From: Aureimonas sp. AU4
Lineage (GTDB): Bacteria; Pseudomonadota; Alphaproteobacteria; Rhizobiales; Rhizobiaceae
Reading direction: 5' to 3'
DNA: 64,000 nucleotides
NCBI RefSeq assembly: GCF_001463765.1
Contig: NZ_BBWK01000027.1
Span: 62,001 to 126,000, forward strand
The notes below the pieces were generated by a model, which had not been told where the DNA came from, did not search any database, and saw nothing but the letters and a program-made list of their open reading frames with translations. Numbering within the stretch: the first letter of the stretch is position 1; every line of letters begins with the position of its first letter. The position numbers and the translations under genes are program-made. Below, piece after piece: positions 1-8,879 of this stretch.

Positions 1-629
1 GCTCGCTGCCGATCCTGTGGGCCGACTTCCGGCAGACCTTCCTGCGCTCGGTGATTGTGGGCTACGCGATCGGCTGCGGCGCGGGGTTCCTCGCCGCGAT
101 CCTGATCGACCGTTCGCCCTTCCTCCAGCGAGGGCTCCTGCCGGTCGGCAACCTCGTTTCGGCCCTGCCGATCGTCGGCGTCGCGCCGATCATGGTCATG
201 TGGTTCGGCTTCGACTGGCCGTCGAAGGCCGCCGTCGTGGTGGTGATGACCTTCTTTCCGATGCTCGTGAACACGGTGGCGGGGCTTGCCGCCAGCGGCG
301 CGATGGAGCGCGACCTCATGCGCACCTACGGCGCGAGCCCGGGGCAGACGCTCCTGAAGCTGCGACTGCCGGCCGCCATGCCCTTTGTCTTCAACGCGCT
401 GAAGATCAACTCGACGCTGGCCCTCATCGGCGCCATCGTCGCCGAGTTCTTCGGCACGCCGATCGTCGGTATGGGGTTCCGCATCTCGGCCGAGATCGGC
501 CGGCTCAGCACCGACATGGTCTGGGCCGAGATCGTGGTCGCCGCGCTGGCCGGCTCCTTGTCCTACGCGCTGATCGCCCTGATCGAGCGCCTCGTCACCT
601 TCTGGCACCCCTCGATGCGGGGCGCCTGA
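1..629 (+). CDS. ABC transporter permease (5' end outside window)
   Basis: Inner-membrane permease of an ABC importer of the SsuC/TauC/ThiX type (BPD_transp_1 family). The reading frame is open from base 3, so the gene starts upstream and only about 208 C-terminal residues are present. Several hydrophobic segments are visible, and the cytoplasmic EAA-type loop that contacts the ATPase is recognisable around RTYGASPGQTLLKLRLPAA. It ends with TGA at 627-629, and the binding-protein gene follows 32 bases later, so the two very likely form one transporter with an ATPase encoded to the left. Substrate cannot be read from the permease; the partner suggests a thiamine-precursor-like or other small heterocycle. 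Family assignment is secure, substrate is not. Confidence 0.85.
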   Translation, partial: SLPILWADFRQTFLRSVIVGYAIGCGAGFLAAILIDRSPFLQRGLLPVGNLVSALPIVGVAPIMVMWFGFDWPSKAAVVVVMTFFPMLVNTVAGLAASGAMERDLMRTYGASPGQTLLKLRLPAAMPFVFNALKINSTLALIGAIVAEFFGTPIVGMGFRISAEIGRLSTDMVWAEIVVAALAGSLSYALIALIERLVTFWHPSMRGA

Positions 630-661
630 TGCCAAGTCCAACCCCGATGGAGAACCAGCGC

Positions 662-1660
662 ATGAGGACCACGACCACCATGCTCGCCGGCGCGCTTGCA
701 GCGCTCGGCCTGTCGACCGCGATGGCGAATGCCGCCGATCCGCTGACGCTCCAGCTGAAATGGGTGACGCAGGGCCAGTTCGCGGGCTTCTACGTCGCCC
801 AGGAGAAGGGCTACTACAAGGACGCCGGCCTCGACGTGACGATCAAGCCGGGCGGGCCCGACGTCGCGCCCGAGCAGGTGATCGCGGGCGGCGGCGCCGA
901 CGTGATCGTGGACTGGATGCCGGCCGCCCTCGCCGCGCGCGAGAAGGGGTTGGCGCTGGTCAACATCGCCCAGCCCTTCAAGGCGTCGGGCATGGAGCTG
1001 ACCTGCCGCAAGGATACGGGGATCACCGGCCCCGAACAGTTCAAGGGCAAGACGCTGGGCGTCTGGTTCTCGGGCAACGAGTATCCGTTCCTGTCCTGGA
1101 TGTCGAAGCTGAAGCTCTCGACGCAAGGAGGCCCGGACGGCGTGACCGTGATCAAGCAGGGCTTCAACGTCGACCCACTGATCCAGAAGCAGGCCGACTG
1201 CATCTCCACCATGACCTACAACGAGTACTGGCAGGTGATCGACGCCGGCATCCCGGCCGACCAGCTCACCGTCTTCAAGTACGAGGACCAGGGCGTCGCG
1301 ACGCTGGAGGACGGGCTCTACACGACCGAGGAGAAGCTCAAGGACCCCGCGATGGTCGACAAGCTCGCCCGCTTCGTGAAGGCCTCGATGCGCGGCTGGC
1401 AGGATGCGGCCAAGGATCCCGACGCGGCCGCGCAGATCGTGCTCGACAACGACACGACCGGCGCACAGACCGAGGAGCACCAGAAGCGCATGGTGGGCGA
1501 GGTCATCAAGCTCGTCGGCGACTCCGACGGCACGCTCGACACGAAGGCCGCCGAGAACACCGTGGCCGTCCTGATGGGCGGCGGCTCCGATCCGGTGATC
1601 ACCAAGAAGCCCGAGGGCGCCTGGACCAGCGCCGTCACGGATCGCATGAAGGCGATGTAA
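662..1660 (+). CDS. NMT1/THI5-like ABC substrate-binding protein
   Basis: Periplasmic solute-binding protein of 332 residues that would deliver substrate to the permease encoded just upstream. It starts with a Sec signal peptide (basic MRTTTT, hydrophobic core, AMANAA cleavage region) followed by LQLKWVTQGQFAGFYVAQEK, the hallmark opening of the NMT1/THI5-like family, and the conserved GADVIVDWMP segment. Members bind hydroxymethylpyrimidine (ThiY), riboflavin-type or aromatic compounds; which one cannot be told here. The frame is open further upstream, but the start at 662 has GGAG at 649-652 at a good distance and gives a proper signal peptide; ATGs at 629 and 647 are less likely. Confidence 0.85.
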   Translation: MRTTTTMLAGALAALGLSTAMANAADPLTLQLKWVTQGQFAGFYVAQEKGYYKDAGLDVTIKPGGPDVAPEQVIAGGGADVIVDWMPAALAAREKGLALVNIAQPFKASGMELTCRKDTGITGPEQFKGKTLGVWFSGNEYPFLSWMSKLKLSTQGGPDGVTVIKQGFNVDPLIQKQADCISTMTYNEYWQVIDAGIPADQLTVFKYEDQGVATLEDGLYTTEEKLKDPAMVDKLARFVKASMRGWQDAAKDPDAAAQIVLDNDTTGAQTEEHQKRMVGEVIKLVGDSDGTLDTKAAENTVAVLMGGGSDPVITKKPEGAWTSAVTDRMKAM

Positions 1661-1702
1661 GGCCGAGGAGCCGGGCCGGGACGTCATCCGGCCCGGCCCG
1701 TC

Positions 1703-3049
1703 TCAATCCGGCGTCAGCCCGGCCTTGAGGTGGCGCGAAAGCTCCTCGAAGGGCTTGGGAACCGCCGGGTCGCGCGGATGCTGCGAAAGCGCGGCGTAGA
1801 TGCGCGGCACGAGGTCCACGGCCTGGTCGAGGATCGGGTCGGCGCCGCGCTGGTACCCGCCGAGAAGGCGCAGGTCGCGCGTGTCCTCGAAGCGCGCGAT
1901 CATGGCGCGCAGCCGGCTCATGAGATCGCGCTCCGTCGCGCTCCAGCAAAGGTCGGCGAGGCGGGAGATCGAGCGCAGGACGTCGATCGCCGGAAAGCGG
2001 CCTTCCGCCGCGATCGCCCGGTCGAGGACGATATGCCCGTCCAGCGTCCCGCGGATCGCGTCGGCCACCGGCTCGTTGTGGTCGTCGCCGTCGACCAGAA
2101 CGGCAAAGAGGCCCGTGATCGTGCCACCGCCTTCCGCGCCCGGGCCCGCCCGCTCCAGAAGGCGCGGCAGGTCCGAGAAGACGCTCGGGGGATAGCCGCG
2201 CGCGACCGGCGGCTCTCCCGCCGCCAGCGCCACGTCGCGGGCCGCGAACGCTAGGCGCGTGATGGAGTCGACGATCAGGAGCACATGATCGCCCCGGTCC
2301 CGGAAATACTCGGCGACCGTCATCGCGGTCTTGGGCGCCAGGCGCCGCATCATGGCGCTCTCGTCGCCGGTCGCGACCACGGTCACGACCTTGGCGAGGT
2401 CGCCCTGCATGGTCTCTTCCAGGAACTCGCGAACCTCGCGACCGCGCTCGCCGACCAGCGCCACGACCACCGTGTCGAAGCCCTTGGAGCGCGCGAGCAT
2501 GCCGAGCAGCGTCGACTTGCCGACGCCCGAGCCCGCGAAGATGCCCATGCGCTGGCCGCGCACGAGCGGGGTGAAGAGGTCGATCGCCGAGACGCCGGTC
2601 GGCACGGGGTCCTTCACACGGCCGCGCCGCATCGCGGCGTCGGGCATCGTGTCGGTCGGAAGCGCTTGCTCGCCCGGCTCGATCGGGCCCTTGTCGTCGC
2701 AGGGTTGACCGAAGGCGTTCACGGTCCGCCCGCGCCACGCGGGCGAGGGGGCAACGGTGATCGGCCCGGTCTTCCAGGCGAGCGTGCGCACGCCGCTCTT
2801 GAAGCGCACCGCGAAGGGCTTCACGGTCGCAGCATGTTCCTCGACGCGCACGACCTCGCCGAGCTCGGGTCCGTCCGGGCCCTGGCAGCTGATGCAGTCG
2901 CCCAGGCGCAGGTAGGGGCTGAGGCCCGCGACGCGGAAGCTCTGCGGCGAGACGTCCACGATATGTCCGCTGACGCGCACGGGGTCCTGCGACAGCGCCT
3001 CGACCGTTCGGGCGCTGGGTATGCGGGCGGCGCCGGCGGGTGCCGTCAT
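1703..3049 (-). CDS. fliI: flagellar export ATPase FliI
   Basis: Cytoplasmic ATPase of the flagellar type III export apparatus, 448 residues, a homologue of the F1 beta subunit that works as a hexamer with FliH and FliJ. An N-terminal beta-barrel region (about 20-95) precedes the RecA-like core. The P-loop GSGVGKST lies at about 173-180 and the Walker B strand VLLIVDS near 260; the following TRLAFAARDVALA segment is typical of FliI/SctN. The gene lies downstream of flgF on the same strand with a 4-base overlap (flgF stop inside the fliI ATG), so translation is probably coupled. This flgF-fliI pair is transcribed away from motA, as in other rhizobia. Confidence 0.97.
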   Translation of the reverse strand: MTAPAGAARIPSARTVEALSQDPVRVSGHIVDVSPQSFRVAGLSPYLRLGDCISCQGPDGPELGEVVRVEEHAATVKPFAVRFKSGVRTLAWKTGPITVAPSPAWRGRTVNAFGQPCDDKGPIEPGEQALPTDTMPDAAMRRGRVKDPVPTGVSAIDLFTPLVRGQRMGIFAGSGVGKSTLLGMLARSKGFDTVVVALVGERGREVREFLEETMQGDLAKVVTVVATGDESAMMRRLAPKTAMTVAEYFRDRGDHVLLIVDSITRLAFAARDVALAAGEPPVARGYPPSVFSDLPRLLERAGPGAEGGGTITGLFAVLVDGDDHNEPVADAIRGTLDGHIVLDRAIAAEGRFPAIDVLRSISRLADLCWSATERDLMSRLRAMIARFEDTRDLRLLGGYQRGADPILDQAVDLVPRIYAALSQHPRDPAVPKPFEELSRHLKAGLTPD

Positions 3050-3774
3050 TTCGGCGCGCCGAGCATGGAGATGGCGCTACCGAGCGAGGACTCCGAGGTC
3101 TGGATGAGGTTCGCGGCCTGTTCGAAGGCGCGCTGGACGGCGATCATCCGCGTCATCTCGAGGATCGGATTGACGTTGGAGCCCTCCTGGAACCCCTGAA
3201 GCACGTGGGCGTCGGTGAACTCGACCACCGGAATGGCGGCCCGGTCGGGCACGACGCCGGACGTGCCGGCGCGCGACAGGTTCGCGCCCGGAGGCATCTG
3301 GAACAGCCCGAGCGCGCCGAGCTGGATGCCGTTCTGCGTGATCATGCCGTCGCGCGCGACCGACGGGGCGCCGCCGGCCGGATCTAGAAGGATCGGGGCG
3401 CCGCCGACATCCAGGACCGGCTCGCCGTTCAGCGTCTGGAGCTCTCCCGTGTCGAGCATCTGCATGCGCCCATCGCGGGTATAGACCGTGCCGCGCGGCG
3501 TCTGGATCGCGAGGAAGGCCTCGCCCGACACGGCGACGTCGAGCGCGTTGCCGGTCTGCGTCAGCTCGCCGGAGCGCGTCGACAGATAGGTCTCGCCCGA
3601 CGAGGCGAAGGCCACGGAATCGCGCTGGCTCGCCGTCGAAAGGAGCTGCTCGAACTTCACCTCCTCGGACCGGAAGCCGGCGGTGCGGCTGTTGGCGAGG
3701 TTGTTGGCGATCGTGTCGAGCCGTTTCTCGGCCGCGAGCTGGGCGGACAGGGCAACGGGAAGCGTGGTCTGCAT
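3046..3774 (-). CDS. flgF: flagellar proximal rod protein FlgF
   Basis: Rod protein of 242 residues. The N-terminal motif LDTIANNLANSRTAGFRSEE and the C-terminal coil (NPILEMTRMIAVQRAFEQAA) are the paired helices that build the D0 domain of rod and hook proteins. The central SGEAFLAIQTPRGTVYTRDG segment marks the FlgF/FlgG group, and the short length and pairing with fliI favour FlgF. The frame is open to 3981, but the start at 3774 (MQTTLPVALSAQ) gives the normal N-terminus; the upstream extension is low-complexity and unlike the family. The Shine-Dalgarno is weak. It overlaps fliI by 4 bases. Confidence 0.93.
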   Translation of the reverse strand: MQTTLPVALSAQLAAEKRLDTIANNLANSRTAGFRSEEVKFEQLLSTASQRDSVAFASSGETYLSTRSGELTQTGNALDVAVSGEAFLAIQTPRGTVYTRDGRMQMLDTGELQTLNGEPVLDVGGAPILLDPAGGAPSVARDGMITQNGIQLGALGLFQMPPGANLSRAGTSGVVPDRAAIPVVEFTDAHVLQGFQEGSNVNPILEMTRMIAVQRAFEQAANLIQTSESSLGSAISMLGAPK

Positions 3775-3992
3775 CGGGACAAGGATCCGGGCTGGGGAGG
3801 GCCGCGGGAGCGATGGAGCGCTTCCGCCGGCGGCGCGCCACGGCGGGCGCCGCGTCGGCCGGGATACTGCCAAGCGCCCATGGATCGAGGCTGACATCGC
3901 GGCGTCGTTCCGGGCCGTTGCGGCGCACAGTCTCGCGCAAGCGCCTCCCCCTACATCCGAAGGCGATCTCCTGCGCATCATAGGGACTTCGA
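3775..3992. promoter_or_regulatory. divergent promoter region flgF-fliI / motA
   Basis: This 218-base gap separates the leftward flgF-fliI pair from the rightward motA operon and must hold both promoters. I see no TTAA-N7-TTAA box here, unlike the gaps before flgB and flgE, and no convincing -35/-10 pair. The call rests on gene orientation only. Confidence 0.4.
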
Positions 3993-4862
3993 ATGGGTAT
4001 CATCCTCGGCCTGATCGTCACGGTCGGCTGCGTGCTCGGCGGCTATGTCGCCGGCGGCGGGCATCTCTACGTCCTCTGGCAGCCCTTCGAGCTCATCATC
4101 ATCCTGGGCGCCGCGCTCGGCACCTTCCTGGTGGCCAACAACGCCAAGGTCGTGAAGGACACGGGCAAGGCCATCGGCGAGGCCTTCAAGAACTCCGTGC
4201 CCAAGCAGCGCGACTACCTGGACCTTCTCAGCCTCCTCCACTCCCTGATGCGGGAGATGCGCTCCAAGTCGCGCTCCGAGGTCGAGGCCCATGTCGACAA
4301 CCCGGCCGAGTCGGCGATCTTCAGCGCGTTTCCGAACATCCTGAAGAACCAGGCGATGACCAACTTCATCTGCGACTACTGCCGCCTGATCATCATCGGC
4401 AACGCCCGGCCGCACGAGATCGAGGCCTTGATGGAGGAGGAGATCCAGACCGTCGCCCGCGACCAGCTGAAGCCCAAGCACGCGATTCAGGACATCGCCG
4501 ACGGCCTGCCGGCGCTGGGCATCGTGGCCGCGGTCCTGGGCATCGTCCACGCCATGGGCGCGCTGGACCAGAGCCCCGAGGTGCTGGGCCATCTCGTGGG
4601 CGCGGCGCTGGTCGGAACCTTCGCCGGCATCTTCTTCTCCTACGGCGTATTCGCGCCGCTCGCCAACAAGGTGAAGAGCGTGCGCGAGAAGAAGATGCGC
4701 CTCTACGTCATCATCAAGCAGACGCTGATCGCCTACATGAACGGCGCCCTCCCGCAGGTCGCCCTCGAATACGGCCGCAAGGCGATCTCCGCCTACGACC
4801 GTCCGACCATCGACCAGGTCGAGGCCGAGACGATCGGCGGCGCGGCACCGGCTGCGGCATAA
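3993..4862 (+). CDS. motA: flagellar stator protein MotA
   Basis: Inner-membrane stator subunit (289 residues) that with MotB forms the proton channel driving rotation. Four membrane segments are visible (about 3-22, 32-50, 170-190, 203-222) with a large cytoplasmic loop between helices 2 and 3 that contacts FliG. Pro173 (GLPALGIV) and Pro222 (GVFAPLANK) fall at the same numbers as the functionally critical prolines of E. coli MotA. It heads the motA-fliM-(117 aa)-fliN-fliG-flhB run; fliM begins 12 bases after its stop. motB lies 17 kb away next to motC, the rhizobial arrangement. Confidence 0.97.
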   Translation: MGIILGLIVTVGCVLGGYVAGGGHLYVLWQPFELIIILGAALGTFLVANNAKVVKDTGKAIGEAFKNSVPKQRDYLDLLSLLHSLMREMRSKSRSEVEAHVDNPAESAIFSAFPNILKNQAMTNFICDYCRLIIIGNARPHEIEALMEEEIQTVARDQLKPKHAIQDIADGLPALGIVAAVLGIVHAMGALDQSPEVLGHLVGAALVGTFAGIFFSYGVFAPLANKVKSVREKKMRLYVIIKQTLIAYMNGALPQVALEYGRKAISAYDRPTIDQVEAETIGGAAPAAA

Positions 4863-4874
4863 GGCGGGGCGACG

Positions 4875-5810
4875 ATGGACATGATCACCGAACCCGGCAT
4901 CTCCGAACGGCTCCGCTCGGCCGCTCGCCTCGAGCCCGAACGCTTTCCCCGCCTCAAGGTGCTGGGAACGCAGTGGGCCGAGGCCGCCGCCGCCAAGCTG
5001 AACGCGACCTACGCCTCGCCGGTCCAGGTCGAGTTCGCCGCGCTGTCGACCTTCGTCTTCTCGGGCCAGGCGATGGAGATCGCCGAAACGCAGATCGCGC
5101 TCGTGATGCGCGCGCCCCAGTGGCGCGAGCAGGCGCTGCTGGCGGCGGACGCGCGCTTCGCCGACACGGTGAGCGAGGCGGCCTTCGGCGGCGACGGCCG
5201 CACCGTGTCCGACGGCAAGCGCTCGCTGACGAGCGTGGGCAAGTTCTTCTCCGATAACGCGCTGCGCGCCTTCGGCGAGACCGGCAACGCCGTCTTCGCC
5301 GACGTCCTGCCGCTGAACATGGTGCCGGACCGTCTGCTGGCGGAAAGCGTCGGCGAGAAGCTGGAGGCGCTGCTTCCGCCCGACAACCGCAACTTCGTCG
5401 AGTTCCGCTTCCGCATCAGCATCGGCCGGTGCGAGGGGGCCCTGCGGGTCGCGCTGCCCGAGGCGGTCATCGCGCCCCACAAGCGCAAGTTCGCGACGCT
5501 GCCCGAGGCCGCGCCCTCGATCGTCGACGAGGCCTGGGCCAAGGGGCTCGAGGCCAGCGTCCAGAAGGCCGACATGCAGGTGCGGGCCTTCCTCGGCGAG
5601 CACAAGACGACGCTCGGCGACGTCGCCTCGTTCCAGGTCGGCCAGACCATCGCGCTCGATGTCCTCGTGGACAGCCTGCTCGTGGTGGAATGCGAGGGCC
5701 AGCGCATGTTCCGCGGACGCATGGGCCGCTCGCGCGACAACTACATGGTGCGCATCGAGGAGACGATCGATCCCACCGAGGAGTTCATCGATGACATCCT
5801 GGCTGACTGA
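4875..5810 (+). CDS. fliM: flagellar motor switch protein FliM
   Basis: C-ring switch protein of 311 residues, linking FliG to FliN. The middle CheC-like domain (about 50-215) and the C-terminal SpoA domain (about 230-300, including the QVGQTIALDVLVD segment) are recognisable. The usual N-terminal CheY-P-binding peptide (EIDALL type) is not visible; the protein begins MDMITEPGISERLRSAARLE. This agrees with the divergent FliM of rhizobia. The last 20 bases overlap the start of the next gene. Confidence 0.92.
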   Translation: MDMITEPGISERLRSAARLEPERFPRLKVLGTQWAEAAAAKLNATYASPVQVEFAALSTFVFSGQAMEIAETQIALVMRAPQWREQALLAADARFADTVSEAAFGGDGRTVSDGKRSLTSVGKFFSDNALRAFGETGNAVFADVLPLNMVPDRLLAESVGEKLEALLPPDNRNFVEFRFRISIGRCEGALRVALPEAVIAPHKRKFATLPEAAPSIVDEAWAKGLEASVQKADMQVRAFLGEHKTTLGDVASFQVGQTIALDVLVDSLLVVECEGQRMFRGRMGRSRDNYMVRIEETIDPTEEFIDDILAD

Positions 5811-6144
5811 CATCGTCCTGATCGCCGCGCTCTGCATCACGAGCTGGCGCGTGGGCGCGATGTACAAGGAGCTGCAGCGCCTGCGCTCGGGCGAGGCGGG
5901 CTTCAAGGTGGCGCTGGAGGAGGCGGACGCCTCGATCAACCGCGCCGCCAACGCCGTCGTTCTCCTGAAGAGCGAGGGCCTGCGGACGCTGCGCGCCCTC
6001 GAGGAGCGCATCCACGAGGCGAACGAGCTCGGCGAGCGGCTCGACGCCGTGCTCGAGAGCTACGAGCGCGCGCGCCTGTCGACCCCGGCGACGGCCGAGG
6101 AGGCCCGCTCCCGCCTCGCGTCAGTTACAGCAGCTAATCGTTAA
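5791..6144 (+). CDS. membrane-anchored coiled-coil protein between fliM and fliN
   Basis: Protein of 117 residues, not identified with certainty. It has one N-terminal hydrophobic segment (TDIVLIAALCITSW, about 5-18) followed by a charged, heptad-like helical region (about 25-105) rich in Glu, Arg and Leu. Its ATG lies within the last codons of fliM (20-base overlap), so translation is likely coupled, and it sits in the middle of the switch operon. From memory it resembles the short DUF6468-type proteins found beside fliM in alphaproteobacteria; I could not verify this. A role at the membrane next to the C-ring is inferred from context alone. Confidence 0.7.
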   Translation: MTSWLTDIVLIAALCITSWRVGAMYKELQRLRSGEAGFKVALEEADASINRAANAVVLLKSEGLRTLRALEERIHEANELGERLDAVLESYERARLSTPATAEEARSRLASVTAANR

Positions 6145-6222
6145 CGAACCGTTGGGCGAGAGCCCGAGCGACCACCGGACAGGACGTCCGCCGCCCCCAC
6201 GGCTTTGCGAAGGAAGACATCC

Positions 6223-6639
6223 ATGCAGGACGAGACCCTTGAGCTCGAGACGAACCCGGCCTTCGATCCTTCGGCCTTCGCGGCCGGCGGCTTCGGCGCC
6301 GAAGAGGCGTCGTTCGGGGTCGAGGAGGCCGAGATCGTTCCCTCGGTCGGGCCCGGACAGCCCAATCTCGACGTCATCATGAACATCCCGGTGACGATGC
6401 AGGTCGTGCTCGGCTCGACCGTCATGCCGGTCGCCAACCTGATGAAGCTCGGGCGCGGCGCGGTGGTGAAGCTCGACACCAACATCTCCGACCCGGTGGA
6501 CCTCATGGTCAACGGCCGCATCGTGGCGCGCGGCGAGGTCGTCGTCCTCGACAACGAGGACTCGCGCTTCGGCATCACGCTGACCGAGATCGTCACGCCG
6601 GCGAGCGCCGCGCAACCGCGCTCCAAGTCGCACAGCTGA
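6223..6639 (+). CDS. fliN: flagellar motor switch protein FliN
   Basis: C-ring protein of 138 residues. The C-terminal SpoA domain (about 50-130) is clear: LDVIMNIPVTMQVVLGSTVM, then LGRGAVVKLD, DPVDLMVNGRIVARGEVVV and FGITLTEIV. The N-terminal 45 residues are an acidic linker rich in Glu, Phe and Gly, longer than in E. coli FliN but normal for alphaproteobacteria. An in-frame ATG exists at 6205, but AGGAAG at 6211-6216 places the start at 6223. fliG follows after 13 bases. Confidence 0.95.
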   Translation: MQDETLELETNPAFDPSAFAAGGFGAEEASFGVEEAEIVPSVGPGQPNLDVIMNIPVTMQVVLGSTVMPVANLMKLGRGAVVKLDTNISDPVDLMVNGRIVARGEVVVLDNEDSRFGITLTEIVTPASAAQPRSKSHS

Positions 6640-6652
6640 TACCAGACCACCG

Positions 6653-7678
6653 ATGCTAGGCGCCTCCTACTCTTTGCTGGAAGCCGAGCGGAGCCCGAAG
6701 TCGGGCGCCGCGCGGGCGGCGATCCTTCTCCTGGCCATGGGCGGGGAGGGCGCGGCCAAGCTTCTGAAGCACTTCAGTCCCGAGGAACTGCGGCAGCTGC
6801 GCCAGGGCGCGGCGGCCCAGAGCCCGGTCAGCAGCATGGAGCTCGAGGAGATCGTCTCCGAGTTCCAGGATGCCTTCCGGAGCGGGCCCGGACTGATCGG
6901 CCTCGACGGCGAGCTTTCCAAGCTCCTGCGCAGCTCCCTCTCCACCGACGAGCTCGCGCTCGTCTTCCAGGGCGAGGAAGCGGCGGTCGATTCCGGCCTG
7001 CCGGTCTGGTACGAGCTCGAGCAGCTGGGCTCCGAGGCGATCGGCGCGCTCCTGTCGCGCGAGCATCCGCAGGTCGCCGCCTACGCGCTCCAGCGCATCA
7101 AGGCGGAGGTCGCGGCCGCGATCGTCGCGACGATGGATCCCGCGCGGCGCAACGACGTCGTGCGGCGCATGCTGTCGGCCAAGCCGCCGGCCGAGGCCAT
7201 GCAGCGTCTCATCGAGCAGCGCTTCCGCGAGGCTTTCGTCCAGGGGTCGAACGGCGCCGAGCGCCGCGCGCGCCACGCGACGCTCGCCGAGATCGTGAAC
7301 CGCATGGAGAAGCAGCAGACCGAGGAACTGCTCCAGGCCATCGAGGTCGAGGAGCCGGAGGAGGCGGTCGCCCTTCGCAAGCTCCTGTTCGCCTTCGAGG
7401 ACATCCTGACGCTGCCGCGCAAGTCGCGCCTGCTTCTGTTCGATGCGATCCCGACCGAGACCGTCACGCTGTCGCTCGCGGGCGCCGAGCCCGACCTGCG
7501 CGAGGCCGTCCTGTCCTCGCTCGGCGCGCGCGCCCGGCGCATGGTCGAGGCCGAGCTCTCGCGCGGCGATGTGGGCAACGCGGACGCGGTGCAGGCCGCG
7601 CGCCGCACCATCGCGGCCAGCGCGCTGCGTTTGTCGGCCGAGGGGCGGATCGACCTCAGCGAGAAGGCCGAGGCCTGA
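6653..7678 (+). CDS. fliG: flagellar motor switch protein FliG
   Basis: Torque-generating C-ring protein, 341 residues, binding FliF by its N-terminal domain, FliM by the middle domain and MotA by the C-terminal domain. The EHPQ motif of the middle domain is present (LSREHPQVAAYAL, near residue 140), as is the C-terminal charged helix region (SLGARARRMVEAELSRGD). Length matches the family (about 330-345). It sits in the switch operon after fliN; a GC-rich hairpin lies in the 56-base gap before flhB. Confidence 0.96.
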   Translation: MLGASYSLLEAERSPKSGAARAAILLLAMGGEGAAKLLKHFSPEELRQLRQGAAAQSPVSSMELEEIVSEFQDAFRSGPGLIGLDGELSKLLRSSLSTDELALVFQGEEAAVDSGLPVWYELEQLGSEAIGALLSREHPQVAAYALQRIKAEVAAAIVATMDPARRNDVVRRMLSAKPPAEAMQRLIEQRFREAFVQGSNGAERRARHATLAEIVNRMEKQQTEELLQAIEVEEPEEAVALRKLLFAFEDILTLPRKSRLLLFDAIPTETVTLSLAGAEPDLREAVLSSLGARARRMVEAELSRGDVGNADAVQAARRTIAASALRLSAEGRIDLSEKAEA

Positions 7679-7684
7679 TCGCCG

Positions 7685-7707
7685 CCCGTCCCCCGCTGGG
7701 GGGCGGG
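7685..7707 (+). other. GC-rich hairpin between fliG and flhB
   Basis: CCCGTCCCCC at 7685-7694 pairs with GGGGGGCGGG at 7698-7707 (one G-T pair) around a 3-base loop. No T-run follows, so it is not a classical terminator. It could lower or stabilise the transcript entering flhB. The hairpin is plain in the sequence; function is a guess. Confidence 0.4.
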
Positions 7708-7734
7708 GCACCCTAGCCTGAAGGAGGCACCCGG

Positions 7735-8823
7735 ATGGCCGAGGGCGAGGACAAGGAGTCCAAAACCGAGGAGGCGACCGAGAAGCGCGTCCGCGATACC
7801 GTCGAGAAGGGCAACCTTCCGGTCTCGCGCGAGGCGCCGATCCTCGCCTCCCTCCTGGCGGCGATCGCGGTCGCCGTGTTCCAGCTTCGCGACAACCTCG
7901 CCCAGCTGACCGACGACCTGCGCGTCACGTTCGAGAACCCGCTGCAATGGCCGATCGGAAACGCGATCGACGCCCTCAGCGTGCTGCATGCCATGAGCAT
8001 CCAGAGCGCGCGCGTTGTGCTGCCGGCCTGCGGACTGTTCGTGGCCGCGGGCATCCTCGCCTCGCTTCTCCAGAACCCGCCGCAGATCAACCTCGAGCGC
8101 ATCCGCCCCAAGTATTCGAACATCTCTCCGGTACAGGGCTGGGGACGGTTGTTCGGACGCCGCGGATTCACCGAGTTCGGTAAAGCCTTATTCAAGGCGT
8201 CGGCGATTACGATCATCGTCGGATGGATCCTGTCCGACGATTTGACGGCGCTGCTGCAGACGATGTTCTCCGATCCGCTTCTGCTTCCCGAGACGATCCT
8301 GCGGCTGTCGATGCGGCTTCTGGCGGCCGTGACGATCGCGACGATCGTGCTGGTCGCGGCCGACCTCCTGTTCTCCCGCATCCTGTGGCGGCGCGACCTG
8401 CGCATGTCGAAGCAGGAGATCAAGGACGAGCTGAAGCAGAGCGAGGGCGACCCGATGGTCAAGGCGCGCCAGCGCCAGCTCGCCCGCGAGCGCACCAAGC
8501 GTCGCATGATGACGGCGGTGCCCAAGGCCACCGTCGTCATCGCCAACCCGACCCACTACGCCATCGCCCTGCGCTACGTGCGCGAGGAAGGCGGCGCGCC
8601 GCTCGTCGTGGCCAAGGGCGTCGATGTGCTCGCCCTCAAGATCCGCGAGATCGCCGAGACCCACGACATCCCCGTGATCGAGGACAAGCTCTTGGCAAGG
8701 TCGATGTACGACCATGTCGAAGTCGATCAGATGATCCCGCCGCAGTTCTTCAAGGCTGTTGCCGAACTCATCTACTACCTGCACACGCGCCAAGCTCCGC
8801 GCATGGAGATCGGTGCAGCATAG
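7735..8823 (+). CDS. flhB: flagellar export switch protein FlhB
   Basis: Membrane component of the export gate, 362 residues. It has the conserved cytoplasmic N-terminus (KTEEATEKRVRDTVEKGN), four membrane segments between about 35 and 215, and a C-terminal cytoplasmic domain with the autocleavage motif NPTH at 271-274, where self-cleavage between Asn and Pro switches export from hook to filament substrates. A Shine-Dalgarno (GAAGGAGG) precedes the ATG. It is the last recognised export gene of the motA operon; FliK, its presumed partner for the specificity switch, is encoded at 23975. Confidence 0.97.
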   Translation: MAEGEDKESKTEEATEKRVRDTVEKGNLPVSREAPILASLLAAIAVAVFQLRDNLAQLTDDLRVTFENPLQWPIGNAIDALSVLHAMSIQSARVVLPACGLFVAAGILASLLQNPPQINLERIRPKYSNISPVQGWGRLFGRRGFTEFGKALFKASAITIIVGWILSDDLTALLQTMFSDPLLLPETILRLSMRLLAAVTIATIVLVAADLLFSRILWRRDLRMSKQEIKDELKQSEGDPMVKARQRQLARERTKRRMMTAVPKATVVIANPTHYAIALRYVREEGGAPLVVAKGVDVLALKIREIAETHDIPVIEDKLLARSMYDHVEVDQMIPPQFFKAVAELIYYLHTRQAPRMEIGAA

Positions 8824-8879
8824 CTGATCGAAGCGTTCTTCGCGTCCCGCCGTCCCGGCATCCGCATTCGAAGGTTCCC

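Noticed and set aside
6141-6155. CtrA-type box before fliN (TTAA-N7-TTGG)
   Set aside because: Two mismatches in one half and overlap with the stop codon of the preceding gene; fliN is inside an operon.
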